Shown here: piece after piece, positions 13,572 to 13,661 of the stretch
Layout: each line of letters starts with the position of its first letter
Position numbering within the stretch: position 1 is the stretch's first letter
Assembly (NCBI GenBank): GCA_902805805.1
Contig: CADCUE010000081.1
Coordinates: forward strand, 1 to 13,661
DNA: 13,661 nt
Direction of reading: 5' to 3'
Origin: an uncultured Frankineae bacterium
Lineage (GTDB): Bacteria > Actinomycetota > Actinomycetes > Mycobacteriales > SCTD01
Made by a program: the position numbers and the translations under genes
Notes under the pieces: generated by a model
Told to the model about the DNA's origin: nothing
Seen by the model: the letters and a program-made list of their open reading frames with translations, nothing else
Database searches by the model: none

Positions 13572-13620
13572 TCGGCTCGGCGGCTCGGCTCGGCGGCTCG
13601 GCTCGGCGGCCGGGCTCGGC
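13569..13620 (+). repeat. 13-bp GC-rich tandem repeat array
   Basis: Three perfect head-to-tail copies of GGCTCGGCTCGGC (13569-13581, 13582-13594, 13595-13607) are followed by a fourth with two mismatches (13608-13620). The unit itself contains a GGCTC sub-repeat. It is non-coding as far as I can see, located 35 bp after the rnj stop. It looks like a minisatellite made by replication slippage; there are no spacers, so it is not a CRISPR. Confidence 0.85.
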
Positions 13621-13627
13621 GGCCCGG
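13610..13627 (+). other. Small hairpin at the end of the repeat array (possible terminator of thyX-dapA-rnj)
   Basis: CCGGGC (13610-13615) and GCCCGG (13622-13627) form a perfect 6-bp GC stem with a 6-nt loop. No T-run follows, so an intrinsic terminator call is weak, though actinobacteria often lack U-tails. The remaining bases to 13661 show no gene. Confidence 0.3.
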
Positions 13628-13661
13628 ATGTGGCGATCACGTGTGCTGGGCGGCGCGGGTT

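Noticed and set aside
13569..13620. CRISPR array
   Set aside because: The repeats are only 13 bp and directly abut with no spacers.
13638..13643. CACGTG palindrome near the window end
   Set aside because: A 6-bp palindrome is expected by chance and nothing around it supports a regulatory role.

Overview
The window is very GC-rich DNA with densely packed genes, strong third-position G/C, GTG and TTG starts and many stop/start overlaps. These features and the thyX-dapA-rnj gene order (the same order as in Mycobacterium tuberculosis, recalled from knowledge) point to a chromosomal segment of an actinobacterium. I cannot name the genus. I see no tRNA, rRNA, CRISPR, insertion sequence or phage gene. 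No gene-free stretch exceeds 300 bases; the longest are about 105 bp (10037-10141) and 127 bp (13535-13661).

Region 1 (1-7495, plus strand) is a catabolic run: a 5'-truncated acyl-CoA synthetase, a zinc alcohol dehydrogenase, a small EthD-family protein, an APH-fold phosphotransferase, an acyl-CoA dehydrogenase (ACAD), a crotonase and an amidase. Gaps are short (10-72 bp) or replaced by stop/start overlap, so this is probably one operon. The phosphotransferase and ACAD look like the two halves of human ACAD10/ACAD11, in which the kinase-like domain phosphorylates a 4-hydroxyacyl-CoA and the ACAD domain removes the phosphate to give an enoyl-CoA. The same logic is used by the lva (levulinate) genes of Pseudomonas putida. 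A coherent but untested reading is: acid activated to CoA ester, alcohol/ketone interconverted by the dehydrogenase, 4-hydroxyl phosphorylated, phosphate eliminated, double bond handled by the crotonase, then beta-oxidation. Tiny overlapping reading frames sit in the gaps before and after the phosphotransferase gene and may couple translation.

Region 2 (7542-9547) holds a tandem-domain GNAT acetyltransferase (plus) and a DMT/EamA transporter (minus). They converge so tightly that their stop codons overlap in a shared CTAG. Divergent from the transporter, 45 bp away, is an Lrp/AsnC regulator (9593-10036), which is the usual arrangement for an exporter under local Lrp-type control.

Region 3 (10142-13534) is a conserved housekeeping block: thyX (flavin-dependent thymidylate synthase), dapA (4-hydroxy-tetrahydrodipicolinate synthase) and rnj (ribonuclease J). 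dapA has a possible -10 element only 6 bp before its ATG, suggesting a leaderless transcript. dapA and rnj overlap by ATGA. After rnj lies a short array of 13-bp GC-rich tandem repeats and a small hairpin, with no further gene visible before the window ends.
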